From contig NC_060966.1 of assembly GCF_910589235.1 (NCBI RefSeq), positions 2,108,001 to 2,172,000 on the forward strand: a stretch of DNA of 64,000 nt, read 5' to 3'. The notes beneath the pieces were generated by a model. The model was given only the letters and a program-made list of their open reading frames with translations. It was not told where the DNA came from and did not search any database. Source of the DNA: Vespa crabro (taxonomy: Eukaryota; Arthropoda; Insecta; Hymenoptera; Vespidae). The stretch's first letter is position 1; each line of letters opens with the position of its first letter. The position numbers and the translations under genes were made by a program. Shown piece after piece: positions 26,347-43,319 of the stretch.

Positions 26347-28422
26347 TTATTATCGCTTTTACCGTTAAATTCGATTTTGTCTTTATTACCGTTATTATCG
26401 TTATTATCGTTATTATTTTATATAATTATTATCGTTATATCGTGACCGTTATTATCTTCATTATCGTTATTATTGTTGTTATTGCTACTAATACGAATAT
26501 TATTATTGTAATAACCGTTAAATTCGTTTTTGTCTTTATTATAGTTATTATCGTTATTATCGTTATTATTTTATATAATTATTATCGTTATATCGTGACC
26601 CTTATTATCTTCATTATCGTAATTAGAGTTATTATTGTTACTGTTGTTACTATACTTATTATCGTTATTATTATTATTATTTTCGTTATTAACGTTATTA
26701 TATTTTTTATCAATATTATTATTATTATTGTCGTTATTATTGATATTATCGTTATTATTATTATTATTATTGTTATTATTATTATTATCGTTATTTTCGT
26801 TATAAATGTTATTATTAATATTTTATCGTTATTTTTATTATTATCGTTATTAACTTTATTAGTATTATGAATATTATTGTTATTATTTTTGTTATTATCA
26901 TTGTTATCTTTATTATCGATTTTACTTTCAATATTGTTAATATTATTATTATTATTATTATTATAGTTATTATTGTCTTTATTATCGCTATTATTGTTAT
27001 TATTACTAACTTTATTAACGTTATTGTCGTTATTATTTTTATTATTATTTTAGTTAATATGGTTATTATCGTTATTATTTTTATTATAATTATCATTATT
27101 ATGATTATTATTATTATCGTTATTATCGTTATAATTGTAATTATTATTAACGTTATCATTCTTATTATTTTTTATTATTATTATTGTTGCTATTATTACT
27201 TCTATTATCGATATTATCGTTACTATTGTTATTATTATTTACGTTAATATAGTTATAATCCTTATTATTGGTAATTTTACTACTATTATTATAGTTATTA
27301 ACTTTATTATTGTTATTAGTATTATTATTATTATTGTCGTTATTATCGTTATTATTGTTATTGAGATTATAGATTTTTTCTTTATTATCGTTAGTACCGT
27401 TATTATCGTTATTATTATAATTTGCGTTATTATTGTAATTATTATTATTGTAACAATCCTTATTATCGTAATTATCGTTATTAATTCTATTATTATTATC
27501 CTTGTATCGTCATTATAGTTACTATCGTTACCATTATCGCTATATCGTTATTATCGTTATTAATGGTATTATTATTACTATTTTTATCATCATCGTCATT
27601 ATCGTTATTATCATTATTATCGTTATTATCTTTATTTTTATTATTGTTTTCATCGTTGTTATCGTTATAATTGTTATTATTATTATCTATTTTACCGCTA
27701 ATATCGTAATTATCGTTATTGTCCTTATTATTATAATTATCGTTATGATTGTAAATATTAATATTGTTATAATCGTTATATTCGTAATTAACGTTATTAA
27801 TTTTATTGTTATATTTGATATTATTATTATTGTTATTATAATTATTATCGTTATTATTTTTTTACCTATAATACTATTTTTATAATTATCGTTATAATCG
27901 TTATTATATATATTGTCGTTGTTATTATTGTCGTTTTTATAGACAATATTATAATCGTTATCATCGTTTTTATTATTAATGTTTTAATCGTTATTAATGT
28001 AATTATCGTTACTAATTTTATTATTACTATCGTTATTAACGTTATTATAGTTATTATCGTTATTATTTTCGTTATTATCGTTATTATCGTTATCATCGTT
28101 ATTACCTTTAAAATTGTTATTATTGTTATAATCTTTATTATTATTTCTATTAGTGTCATTATTAATGTATTTATTGTTATTATTATTATCGTTAATATCT
28201 ATTTTAATGTTAATATTGTTATGATTTATAATATTATTATTCCTATCGTCATTATTATTATTATCGTTATTATTGTTATTATTATTATTATTACCGTTAT
28301 TATTGTCATTATTTTTAATCACTTTATTATTTTTGGTATTATTATCGGTATTATCGTCATTAATGTTAATATTACCATTATTGTAATTATTATTATTATT
28401 ATTATTATAGTTATTATTATTA

Positions 28423-28480
<58 letters not shown>

Positions 28481-30529
28481 TCTTATTATTATTATTACTA
28501 TTATTACTATCGTAGTCATTATCGATATTATTGTTATTATTATTATCTTTATTACCGGTATTATTGTTACTTTTTCATAATGATTATCGTAATAACCATT
28601 ATTATAGTTTTATTGTTATTATTACTATATCTATAGTGTCGTTATTATAGTTATTATCGTGATAATTGTTATTATTATTATCGATTTTATCATTATTATT
28701 ATTATCGTTATTATCGTTATTATTGTTAATTTTATTAACGACATTATTACAATAATTTTTATTGTAGTAATCTTTATTATCGTTATTATGATTATCGTTA
28801 CTATCGTTATTATTATTATTACTTTTATCATTGTTATCGTCATTATTGTTATTATTATTGTCGTTTTTATCTTTATTATCATTATTATTATTATTATTGT
28901 TATTTTTATTATTATCATCATTATCGTTATTATTTTTACTATCGATATTATTTTTATTATTGTTATCGTTATAATCATAATTATTTTTATCTTAACTATC
29001 ATTTTTATCGTTAATATAGTTATATTCATTATTATCTTTAATATTGTTAATTTTACTACAATTGTTATTTGTTATTATCACTATTATCGTTATGATCTTT
29101 ATTGCTATTAACGATATATTTATTATTATTATTATCGATATTATCGTCATTATCGTTTTTATTGATATTATTATTATTATTTTCAATATTATCATTATTT
29201 TCGTTAATATCGTTATTATCTTTATTATTTTTATCATTCTCGTTATTATTGTAGTTATCGGTATTATCGTTATTATTATTATTATTATTTTTGTCGATAT
29301 TATCATTATTAATTATATAGTTATTATCAAGATTATCGTTATTATTGAAATTAACGTTATTAACATTATTATTTTATTTATTGTAATCATTATTACCTTA
29401 TTATAAATAATATTTTCTTTATTATCATTAATATCGTTGTTGTCGTTAATACTGTTATGATTTCTGTCGTTATAATAGTTATTATCGTTTATGTTGTATA
29501 TCTATTATCGTTATTCTCGTTATTACTCTGATTATTATTATAACTATTATCGCTATTACCATTATTATTACCATTATTATCGTATTATCGTTATTATTGT
29601 TCTTATAATTATCCTATTAACGTCAATATCGTTATTACCTTTATAGTTGTTATTATTATTATAGTTTCTAACGTTACTATCGTTATTATCGTTATTATTG
29701 TTATTATTTTTATTGTTATTGTCGATATTATTGATAATATTTGTTATTATTATTATCGATATGATCGTTATTATTGTTATTATTATTTTCGCTAATAACC
29801 TTACTTTCGTTATTATTGTTATGATAGTTATTATTAATAATATTATTATCGTTATTATCGTTTTTATCGTTATTATTTTTGTCATTATTATTATTATTAT
29901 AGTTATTATCAATATAATCATTATTAGCATTATTATTGTCATTATTATTACTGATATTATTGCTAATAACGTTGTTATTTTTAGTATTATTTTTATTGTT
30001 ATCCTTATTATCATTATTTTCGTATTATTGTTATTATTATTATCGTTGTTATCGTTATTATAGTTATTCTAATTTTTGTTATTAACGTTATCATTGTTAT
30101 TATTATTATTATTATTATCCTTATTATCATTATTATCGTTATTATCGTTAATATCGTTAATATTTTTATTTTTATTATTATTATTATCGTTCTTGTCGTT
30201 ATTTTTATAATCGCTTTTATCGTCATCATCGTTATTATAGTTATTATTATTATTAATATTTTCGATTTCATCTTTAATATTGTTATTATTAATATCGATA
30301 ATATCGTTATTATCGATATTATTTTATCGTCAATATCGTCATTATCGTAATTGTAGTTATTATCGCTATTATTGCTACAATTATTATCGTCATTGACTTT
30401 ATTATTACTAATATTGTTATTATTACTTATCGTTATTACCGTAATTATGGTTGTTACCGTTATTATTGTAATCGTTATTATTATTATCGTTAATATCGTT
30501 ACTTTGGTTTTTATTGTTATTATTATAAT
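26347..30529 (-). repeat. Degenerate triplet array, ATT orientation
   Basis: Array from the broken 3' edge of the R1-like element to the polarity switch near 30530. It begins with a 153-bp tandem duplication. A long nearly pure ATT run lies near 28430-28480. No gene or unique sequence is visible. Confidence 0.95.
26361..26628. repeat. 153-bp tandem duplication beside the truncated element
   Basis: ACCGTTAAATTCG followed by TTTGTCTTTATTA, and TTATATCGTGACC, occur twice at an offset of 153 bp (CGTGACC at 26441 and 26594). The copies differ at a few bases. The repeat starts within about 15 bp of the place where the retroelement is cut off. Confidence 0.88.
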
Positions 30530-30539
30530 GGTATAATAA
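30520..30539. repeat. Perfect inverted repeat at array polarity switch (ATT to AAT)
   Basis: TTATTATA (30520-30527) and TATAATAA (30532-30539) are exact reverse complements around the spacer ATGG. Left of this point the + strand reads ATT/ATCGTT; right of it, AAT/AACGAT. It mirrors the arrangement near 7150 and closes the 23.4-kb inverted block. Confidence 0.8.
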
Positions 30540-33500
30540 AGATAAATAAATAATAAATATAAATAATAATAATAATAGGGATAATAACGATAACAACGTT
30601 AATAATAACAATAATAACGATAATAATGATAATACCGATAATAATAAAAACGATAATAACCATAATAATGATAATAACGATAATAGTAATAATAATATTA
30701 ACGATAATGTAGATAGAAACGACAATAATAATTATAATAATAATAAAAATACGGATAATAACGAAACTAATAATAATTATGATAGAAATAATAACAATTA
30801 TATGGCTAATATCGATAATAACGATAATAATAATAACGACAATATAATAATATCGATAATAATAATAACAGTATGAACAGTATTATCTGTAAAATTAATA
30901 ATAATAATAATAAGAATTATAACGATAAGAACGATAATAACGATTATAATGAAACTATCAGTAATAAAGATATTAATAATAACGATAATGTATGTAATAA
31001 TGAGAATAATAACGATAATAACGATAATATGGATAATAATAATAAAAACTATAATGATAATATAGACAGTAATATTAACAGTATTAACGATAATATCTAT
31101 GATGATAATAATAATAATATTAGCAATAATAATGATAATAACGATAATAAAGATAATAATGATAATAATAATAATAATAGTAATAACAAAAGAAACGATA
31201 ATAAAGTTAATAACGATAATAACGATAGTAATAAAAAGGATAAGGCCGATAATAATAATATTAATAACGATAATAACGATAATAATAATAATAATAATAA
31301 CGATAATAACTATAACAATAATAATGATAATAACGATATGACTTGTAATAATAATACCTATAATAACGATAAAAACGTTAATGTCAATCATAATATTAAC
31401 AATAAAAGCAATAATAACGATAAATGCTAATGTAATAATTATAAAAATAACGATAAAAACGGTAATGAGAATAACAATAATAACGATAATAAAGGTAGCA
31501 ACGATTGTAACGATAAAAGTAATAACAATAATAACGATATTTACGATATAAACGATAATAATAATAACAATAAAAATAATAACGAAAAACACGATAATAA
31601 TAATAACGACTCTAAGGATAATAGTAATAATAATAATAACGATATTAACGATTATATCGATAATAATAATGACAATAATAAAGATAATAGCGATTATTAT
31701 TATAATAACGACAATAATAATAATAATAACGATATTAGCGACAGTAATGATAATAATAATAACTATTATATCGATAATAACGAAAATAACGATAATTACG
31801 ATAATAACAATAATATCGATAATAATTAAGACGTAAATAACGACCATAATAATAATAATAATAACGATAATAACGATAATAATAATAATAAAAATAACGA
31901 TAATAAGGATAATAAAGAGAATTACTATAATAATGATAATAATAATAATAATAATAACGATATAAACGATAGTAAAGACAATTATAGGAACAATAACAAC
32001 AAAAAAACGATATTAACAATAATAATAATAATGATAATATCAATAATAAAGAAATATCGATAATTATAAGAACAGTTATAACGATAATAACTATATCGAC
32101 GATAATAATAATAATCATAATAATAATAATAAGGATAATAACGATAATTACGATAATAACGATAATGATAATAATAATAAAAATAAAATAAAGATAATTC
32201 CGATAATAAGCATAACAATAATATTCATAATAATAATAACACTAAAAATAGTGATAACGATAACAAAGATATTGACTACTATAATAATAATAATAATAAT
32301 AGCAATAATAAAGATAATAACAATAATAATAATACCAATAATAACAAAAATAAGACAAATTATCATAATTATTATAAACATAATATCGATAACAACGATA
32401 ATAACGATAATTTGGGTAATAGTAGTATAAATAATAACAATAATAACGTTTGAAACGACAATTACAATAATCATAATAACAATGATAACAATAATATCGA
32501 TAATAAAAATAACGATAACAAAAAAAGTAATAATAATAATAACGATAATGACGATAATAATGGTAATAATAATGACGTTAATAATGATAATATCGCATAA
32601 TAATAGTTATGATAATGACAATATTAATAATAACAATAATAACGATAATAACGATAATTGCAGTAATAATAATAACGATAATAACGATAAGAGTAGTAAT
32701 AATTATAACGATAATAACGATGATAGCAGTAATAACTTTTATAATAATAACGACAATAATAATAATTACAATAACGATAATAACGATATTAATGATAATA
32801 ACGTTAATAAACGTAACAATAAAAACGAAAATAACGATAATAACAATAATAAAAGTAACAATAATAAACGTAACAACGATAATTTCGATAAGAACGATTA
32901 TAATATTTATAATAACGATGATAACGATAATATGGATAATGATCATAATTACAAGAATATTAATATAAATAAAAATAATAATAAAGATAATAACGATAAT
33001 AATAGAAAGAACAATGAAGATAATAAGGATAATAACGATAATAATAATTACAATAATAGGGAATATAATATTAATAATAATAACGACTATAACGATAATA
33101 GTAAATATATTAATAAAGTTAATAACGATATAAACGACATTAACTATAATAATAATAAAAATTATAACAATAATAACGATAATAACGTTAGTAATAATAT
33201 TAATAAGACGGATAATAAAGATAATTTGGATAATTGTAGTAATAATAATACCAATAATAACAATAATAACGATATTAACGAGAGTAACGATAATAATAAT
33301 AACAATTATAACGATTCTAACGTTAAAAACGACAATTATAATAATCGTAATGACGATGATAACATTAATATCGATAATAAAAACAACGATGATAACGATA
33401 ATAATTACGATAATAATGACGATAATAATGATAATAACGTCTAATAATTGTTATGACACTATCTATAATAATAATAACTATATTAATGGTTAAGATGATT

Positions 33501-36500
33501 ATTATCATAAGAACGATAATAATATAAATTATAATAAAAATAATAATAAAAGATAATAACGATATTAACGATAATACCGATAATGACGATAATAACGATA
33601 ATTAAGATAATAACTTCACTAATAATAATAATAATAATAATAATAACGATAATAAGGATAATAACAATAATTATAACTTTAATAATAGCAATTATAAAAA
33701 TAATAACCATAATAACTGTAATAACTATAACAATAATAACTATAATAACGATAATATTGTTAATAATAACAATAATAACGATAATAACGAAATTATTAAT
33801 GATGATATTGACGATAATAATAATAATAGAAATATCAATAGTAACAATATTAACGATAATGTCTTTTATAAAGATAATAATATTAACGATAATGACGATG
33901 ATAATAATAACGATAATAACGAAAACAACGAAATTAACAATAACAGCGATAATATTAATAAAATTAATAATGATATTTAAGTAAATAATTAAATAATAAT
34001 ATCGATGATAACGATAATAACGATAATATTAATAATAATATTAATAACAATAATAAAGATAATAAAGATAATATCGAAGATAATTATGATGATAATGACG
34101 ATAATAATATTAATAATAATAACGATATCAACGATAATTACGATAAAAACGATAATAAAAATAACGATTATAACGATACTAGCAATAATTATGATTAGGA
34201 TACTAACGTTAAATAAGATAATAAAAATAAGAATAATAACGGTTATAACGATATTAACGGTAATAACGATAATAATAGTAACAATATTAACGATTATAGC
34301 GATAATAATTATAATGACGATAATAACGATATTAAAAGTAAAAATATTAACGATAATAAAGATAAAATTAATAAAAATAATAACGTTAATAACGATAATA
34401 ACAATAATATCGTTAATAATAATAATAGTTGTAATAATAATAATAAAGATAATATCGAAAATATTGAGAATAACGAATTTAATATTAATGATAACGACGA
34501 TAGTAATAATGGTAATAACGATAATAACGATAATGATAATAACGATAGTAGTTTAATAACGATAATAAGATTACAAATAATAACACTAATAAGTATAATG
34601 AAGATAATAAAGAAAATAATAATAACGATAATAATGACAATAATAATAATAATAATAACGATAACGAAGGTAAATGTAATAACGTTGACAGCGATAATAA
34701 TAATAACAATAATAATGATAATTATAATACTAATAATAACGATAATAATAAAAGCAATAGTAATGGTAATAACAAAAGAGATAATAATTGAATTAACTAT
34801 AATAACGATAATAACGGATATTACGATAATAACAATAATAAGAACTTTAAAACGATAATAGCAATAATAATAATAAAAACGAAAATGTTAATGAAGATAA
34901 TAATAATTATAATTACAACGAAAATATCGATAATAATAATAAGTATATTAACGATAATAAAGATAATAACGACAATAATATTAATAATAATATTAAACAC
35001 AACGATGATAACGATGAAAATGATAATAACTAAAATAATAATAACGATAATAACGATAAAATTGTTAAAAACAATAAAAATATTACCAATAATATCGATA
35101 ATAATAATAGTAATAATAAATATAATAACGATAATAACGATAAAAACGACTATAATAATAAATTTAATAACGAAATAATAATATTAATAACAACAATAGA
35201 AATGATAATACAGATTATAACGATAATAATATTAACGATAATTACGACAACATTAATAATATTAATAAAGATAATTACGATAATAACAATTATAATATTA
35301 ACGATAATAACCACAATAGTATTAATAATAATAATAACGATAATAACGATAATAACGAATATAACGATATTAATAGTATTTATAATAATAATAATAATAA
35401 CGATAATTAGTATAATAACGATAATAATAGTGGTAATATTAAAAAAAAAACAATAATAACGATAATAACGTTTATGCAGATAATAATATTAATGATATTA
35501 ACGACAATAATAATAACAATAGAAACGATAATATCGATATTAACGATATTAATAATAATAATAATAATAAAAATAATAGCGTTATTAACGATATTAACGA
35601 TAATAAAGATAATAACCACATAATGATAATGAAGATATTATCGATAATAATACTAATGATAATAAAGATAATAACGATAATGACGGTAATAACGATAATT
35701 GCGTTAGTAATAACGACGATTTTAACGATAATATCGATTATAATAATTAAAATATTTACGATAATATAGATAATAATAATAACTATAGAAAAGATATTAA
35801 CGTTAATAATAGAAGAAACTTTAATAATATTAAGAATAATATCTATAATTACGATAAAGAGGATAATCATAGTAGTAATAATAACAGTAATAACAATAAT
35901 AACGATAAAAACGAGTTTAACGACAATAATAATAACGATAATATCGATAATAAAGATAATAACGATAATTACGTTAATAACGACAATAATAATATCGATA
36001 ATAAGAGTAAATAATGATAATATTAGTAGAAATAACGACAATAATAACAATAATAAAGATAAGAACGATATTAATATCAACGATAATGACTACAATATTG
36101 ATATTGATAATAACGCTAAATACGATAATAACGATAATAAAGATAATAATAATAACAATAATAACGATAATATTGCTATAATAATTATAAGAATAACAAT
36201 AATAACGATAATAGTAATAATAATAATAACGATAATAACGATATCAACGATAACAACGATAAAAATGATAATAATAATAATCATAAAAGTGATAATAACA
36301 ATTATAAAGAGAAAATAAATAATAATAATAAAAACGATAATAACGATAATAACGATTATAATAATAACGATAGTAACGATAATATTAATAATGATACTAA
36401 CGATAATGACGACAATAACGATAATAATAATAGTAAAAATAAATATATCAATGATATTAACGTTAATAACGATAATAATATTAACAATAATAACAATAAT

Positions 36501-37170
36501 TACGAAAATAATGATAATAACGATAATAATATTAACAATAATAACAATAATAACGATAATAAAGATAATAACGATAATAATAGAAGCAAAAATAACAATA
36601 TTAAGAATAATAACTATAATAACGATAATAAGGATAATAATAGTAGTAATAATAACAGTAAGAACAATAATAACGTTTAAAACGATTTTAACTATAATAA
36701 TAATAACAATAATAACGATAATATCGAAAATAATATTAACAATATTTACGATAATATCGATAATAATAATAATAAAAATAAAAATCATAATGATCATAAC
36801 TATAATATCGAAAATCATAACAATGAAACTAACGATAATAATAATAATAATAATATCGATAGTAACAATAATAATGATAATGATGATTATAATAATAATA
36901 ATAATAGCAATTATAACAATAATAACGATAATAATGATATTTAAATTATAAATAATAACAATAATAAAGATAATAATAAAAAAATAATAACGTTAATAAT
37001 GATAATAACGATAGTAACGATAATAATATTAAAGAAAATAACAATATTAACGATAACAACGATAATAACATTAATATTCATAATGACAATAACGATAATA
37101 TCGATATTAATATTAACAGTATTAACGATAATAATAATTATATAAGAACGATAATTAATATAATAACGAA

Positions 37171-37223
<53 letters not shown>

Positions 37224-40200
37224 TAATTTCAATAATAATAACAATAATAACGATTATAATGGTACTAACAATAACGATAATATCGATAATATTGATAATA
37301 ATTGTAATAATATTAGCATTATTAAAATTATAACGATAATAACGATAATATCCATGATAACGAAATTAATAATTACGATAAAGACGGTAAAAACAATAGT
37401 AATAACGATAGTAACGATAATAACTATAATAACGTTAATAATAATTATAGTAACATTAATAAGGATAATAACGATAAAGATAGTAGTAATAATAACAATA
37501 ATAACAACAATAACGACAATAACAATAATAATGACAATAACGATAGTAATAATAATAACGAAAATAACGATAATAACGATAATAACGAAAAAATAATAAT
37601 AATAATAACAGTAATAACGATAATAACAACAATAGTACCATTAGGATTATTAATTATAATAATAACGTTATTGACGATAATATATTATTACGATTATTAA
37701 CGATTATTATATTAACGATAATAATATTTTAACGATTATAATATTAACGATAATAACGCAAGAATAATAATAATAATAACGATAATAACGATAATACAGA
37801 TAATAAATATAAGGATAATGAAGATAATAACAATAACAATATTAGGGAGAATAACGATTATTACGATTGTAATAAACACAATATTAACGATTATATCGAT
37901 AATAATAATAATTTTATAACTATAATAACGAAAATTACGGTACTAAAGATAATAACGATAATAGCGATAATAATATTAATGATACGAACGATAATATCGA
38001 TTATAATAATAAAAATATTAACGATAATATTGATTATAATAATATCAACAAAAAAAATAAAGAAGATAACAACGATAATAACGATCATAATAATATCGAT
38101 AATAGCGATAACAGTAATAATAATAATAACAATATTAATGATAAAATCGATAATATAATAAGAATAAGGTAGATGACTTTGATGTTAACGTTAATCAAGA
38201 TAATAATAATAACAATAATAACGGTAAGAATGAAAATAATAATAATAATAACGATAATAACAATAATAACGATGATAACATTAATAATAAAAACTATAAT
38301 TACGATTATATCGGTAATAAAAATAGCATTATTAACGATAATAACGGTAATAATAATAATAATAATAAAAATAATAACGACAATAACGATAATTAAGCTA
38401 ATAACGATAATAATTTTAATAAAATTAATAACAATAATAATGATAATAACAATAATAATAGTAATGTTAATAACGATATTAACGATATTTACGATAATAA
38501 TAATAATAATTATTAAGATAAAAACAATATTAACGTTTTTAAGGATAATAATAATAACGATAATGACGATAATAATTCTGCTTATGATAATAGAAATTAG
38601 GATAAAAATGATAATATCAATAATAATAATGATATTATTATTGTTAATATCGATAATAATAATAAAAAAATAATAGCAATAATATCGATAATAACGATAA
38701 TAACCATAATAATAATGATGATAATAACAAGAATAGCGATAATATTATTACTAATAATAAAGATAATAACGATATTAATGGTAATAGCGATAATAACGAT
38801 AATAACGATAATAATAATAACGATAATAACGTAAATAAAGATAATAACGACAATTATAATAATAGTAACAATAAAGACGATAATAAAGGTAATAATAAAA
38901 AAATAATAACGTTAATAACGATGATAACGATAATAACAATAGTATTAATAACGATAATAACGATAATATTAATATTAATTATCTCAGTATTAACGATAAT
39001 TATAATATTTATAAGAACGATAATTAATATAATAACGATAATAATAATAATAATGAGAATAATAACAAAAATAATAACAATAATAACGATAGTAACGATA
39101 ATAACGTTAATAATAATAACGATAATGACGATAATAATAATAATAATAATAACAATAATAACGATTATTATGTTAATAACGATAATAATAATAACGATAT
39201 TAACGATAATAGCAATAAAAACAATAAGGATAAGAACAATATTTACGATAACAACGATAATAACAATATTATTAAAAACGATGAAAATGATAATTTCAAT
39301 AATAATAATAACAATATTAACGATAATAATAATAATTATTAGATCGATATTAAAGATAAAAAAGACAATAATAATAGTAATAAGAAGAAGAATAACGATA
39401 ATAACGATACTAATAATAGTAATAATAAGAATGATAAAAATAATAATGATAATAATGATAATATCGATAATAATAAAAATGATAATAACAATAATAATAA
39501 TAATAATAGTAAAAACAATAATAACGATAATAACGATAATAACTATAATTATAATAAATATAGTAATAACAATAATAACGATTATAACGATTATAGCCGT
39601 AATAACTATATTAATAATAACGATATTGACGGTAATAAAAATAATAACAATATTTTCGATAATAACGATAATTACTATAATAAAGATAATAATAAAAATA
39701 ACAAAAATAACGATAATGATGATAATACTTAAATAATAATATTATAAACGACAATAATAATAGTAAAGTGAATTATTATAAAAATAATAAAATTAATAGG
39801 GATAATAATGATAATGACGATAATAATAAAAATGATAATATCGATAGTAATAATAATATTATTTACATTAATAAAGATAATAAGGATAATAATTATAATA
39901 TTTGAAACAATAATAACGACAATAATTATAGCAATAATAACGATAGTAACAATAATGAGGCAATAATAATAACAATAATTACGATAATAACGATAATAAT
40001 GACGATAATAATGATTATAACGGGAATAATAACGATCATATCGGTAAAAAGGGAAATAACAACGATAATATCGATAATAACGATAATAATAATAATAATG
40101 ATAACGATAATATAGATAATAATATTAACAATTATAACGATACTTACAATAATAATATTAATAATAATAACAATAATAACGATAATTATAATAATAAAAT

Positions 40201-41678
40201 TAATAACGATAATGACGGGAATAGCAATCATAACGATAATAACGTTAATAAACATAATAACGATAGTAGTAATATTAATAATATAAATAATAAAAATAAT
40301 AACAGTAATAACGGAAATAATGATAATAAATATAATAACAAATACGATAATAACAATAAAGCGATATAAACTTAGTATTGATAATAACGGTAATAACGAT
40401 AACAATAATATCAATATTAACGATAATATCGATAATAATAATAACAATAATAACGGTAATAGTGATAATAATAACAACAATAATTATAGAATTAACGCTA
40501 ATAACGATAACAAAAATAACAATAATAACGCTAATAATAATAATAATGCAAATAATGATAACTACGATAATAACGATAATAATAATAACTATAATGAAGA
40601 TAATAATTATAACAAAAATAATAACGATAATTACGATAATAACGATATTAACGAAAATAATAGATGTAATAATAACACTAATCACAGTAATAACGATAAT
40701 AAACATAATAGCGGTCATAATAATAGTAATAATAAAGATAATAACGCTAATAATTATAATAATAATAATAACGATACTAACGATTATAACAATAATAACG
40801 ATAATAGTAATAACAAAAACAACGATAATAATGATTATAACTATAATAATAAGAATAATATCAATAATAACGATAATAACGACAATATTAAAAAAATAAT
40901 AATAATAACAATAATGACGAATAGAACGATAATAACGATAGTAACGATAATAACGATAATAAAAATAATATTAACGTTAATAACCATAATAACGGTAATA
41001 ATAATAATAATATTATAAATAATAACGATAATAACTATAATAAAGGAAAGAATAATATCGATTATAACAATAATAGCGATAATAGTAATAACAAAAATAA
41101 CGATAATAATGATTATTACTATAATAATAAGAATAATATCAATAAGAACGATAATAACGACAATATTAAAAAAATAATAATAATAACATTAATGACGAAT
41201 AGAACGATAATCACGATAGTAACGATAATAACGATAATGACGATAATAAAGATAATAACAATAAATATAATATCGATACCAACGATTATAACGATAATAA
41301 TAATTATAGTATTCACAATAGCAACGATAATAACAATATTAACGATTGTAAGGGTAATCATAACATAATTAACAAAAATTATAACAATATTAACAGTAAC
41401 AAAGATAGTAACGATAAGATTAATAATAATAATATCGTCATTAACGGTAATAAAAGTACTAATAACGATAATAATAACGGTAATAATAATAACATTATTG
41501 ACCATAATAACGACAATAATAACAACAATACTGACAATAGTAATGATAATAACTATAATAACGATAATAATTATAATGAAGATAATAATAATAATAATAA
41601 CATTAATAACGATAATAACAATAAAAAAGATACAATAATAACGATAATAACGATAATAACGATAATAATAATTGCGAT

Positions 41679-41713
<35 letters not shown>

Positions 41714-43289
41714 GATAATAATAATAACAATATTAACATTAACAGCGATAATATCTATAATAATGTTAATAACGATAATAATAATGACAATAATAACATT
41801 AATAACAATTATAATTCTATTAACGATATTAATGTTCATAATAATAACAATAATACTGATAACAACCATAATAACGATAACAATGTTATTAATTAGAACA
41901 ATAATAACAATTATAAAGATAATAACGATAATGACGGTAATAATTGTAGTAATAATATCAATAATAACAGTAAAAGCGATAATATTGATATTAACGATAA
42001 TAACGATTATAATAATAACAATAATTACGATAATAACAATATTATCGATAATAATAATAACGATATTAAAGATAATATCGATAATAATAATAATATTCAC
42101 GATTACATCGATAATAGTAATAATAATAATGACAATAATAACGATAATAACGATAATAACGATAATATAAATATTAATATTATCAATAATTAAAATAATA
42201 ACGTTAATAATGATCATTACGATAATAAAGAATAAAACATAATAATAATAAAGATAATAACGATAATAATAACAATAATACTAATAATAATAATATAAAT
42301 TATAATAACATTAATGGCGATGTTAATGATATTAATAATTACGATAAAAACGATAATAAATATAATAACAATAATAATATTAACGATATTAACGACAATA
42401 GTAATAATAATAATAATTATAATAACAATAATAACGATAACATCAAAAATATTAATAATAATAATAATAATAAAAATAATAATAGTAACGATAATTATTA
42501 GAATAACGATAATAATCGTGGTGACATTTACAATAATAACAATAAATACGATAATAAGGACAATAGTAGTAATATTAATAACGATAATAAAGATATTAAC
42601 GATAGTAATAATAATCCTAACAACAGTGATAACAATAATAACGATAATATCGATAATAATAATAACAATATTGACGATAATATCTATAATATCGATAATA
42701 AAGATAATAACGATAATACCAATAATAATAATATTAATAATAGAGATAATAAGGATATTAACGATAATAACGATAATAATAACAACAATGTTAACGATAA
42801 TATCAATACTAATAATAATAACAATAACAATAATAACGACGACAACGATAACAATAATAATAGCGTTAATAATAATAACATTAACAACGATAATAATAAG
42901 AATAGGAATATCGATAGTAACAATAATAACGTTAATATTGATAATAATAGTAACAATAATAACGATTATAACGATAATAACGATAATAATAATAATAATA
43001 ATAACGATAATAACGATAATAACGATAATAATAATAGTAATAGTTACAATAATATCAGTTATAACGGCAATAACGTTATTAACAATAATATCGATAATAA
43101 AAAATACAATAATATCGATAATATTAATAATAATAGTAATTACGATTATATCTATAATAATGATATCAACGATAATAATTATATTAATGATGGCAATAAT
43201 AACGATAATAACAGTAATAAAAATAACAATAATAACGATATTAACGATAATAATAATAATAATAACAATAATATCGATAAAATCGATAA
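30530..43289 (+). repeat. Degenerate triplet array, AAT orientation
   Basis: 12.8 kb of AAT/AACGAT array with no unique island. Single-base variants are spread throughout. A pure AAT run lies near 37166-37220. The Asn-rich frames (30873-31430, 32482-33444) are by-products of triplet phase. The part from about 40620 is duplicated downstream of the next retroelement. Confidence 0.95.
40620..43000. repeat. Dispersed segmental duplication, copy 1 (partner 45590-48400)
   Basis: The block AATGACGAATAGAACGATAA occurs near 40914 and 45895 (offset 4981), AACAGTAACAAAGATAGTAA at 41392 has a one-base variant at 46201 (offset 4809), and AATGTTAACGATAATATCAA recurs near 42786 and 48150. Order is the same in both regions while offsets drift, so this is an old duplication of several kb with internal gains and losses. 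An extra local copy of a 140-bp block lies at 41066-41204, 276 bp after 40790-40928. Confidence 0.75.
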
Positions 43290-43319
43290 TTTTTTTTTGA
43301 TGGTCTGAGAATGCCATAC

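Noticed and set aside
8936..30529. Telomeric repeat array
   Set aside because: No TTAGG or similar G-rich telomere unit is present; the core lacks the G-run strand bias of telomerase repeats, and polarity flips internally. A subtelomeric position remains possible but unsupported.
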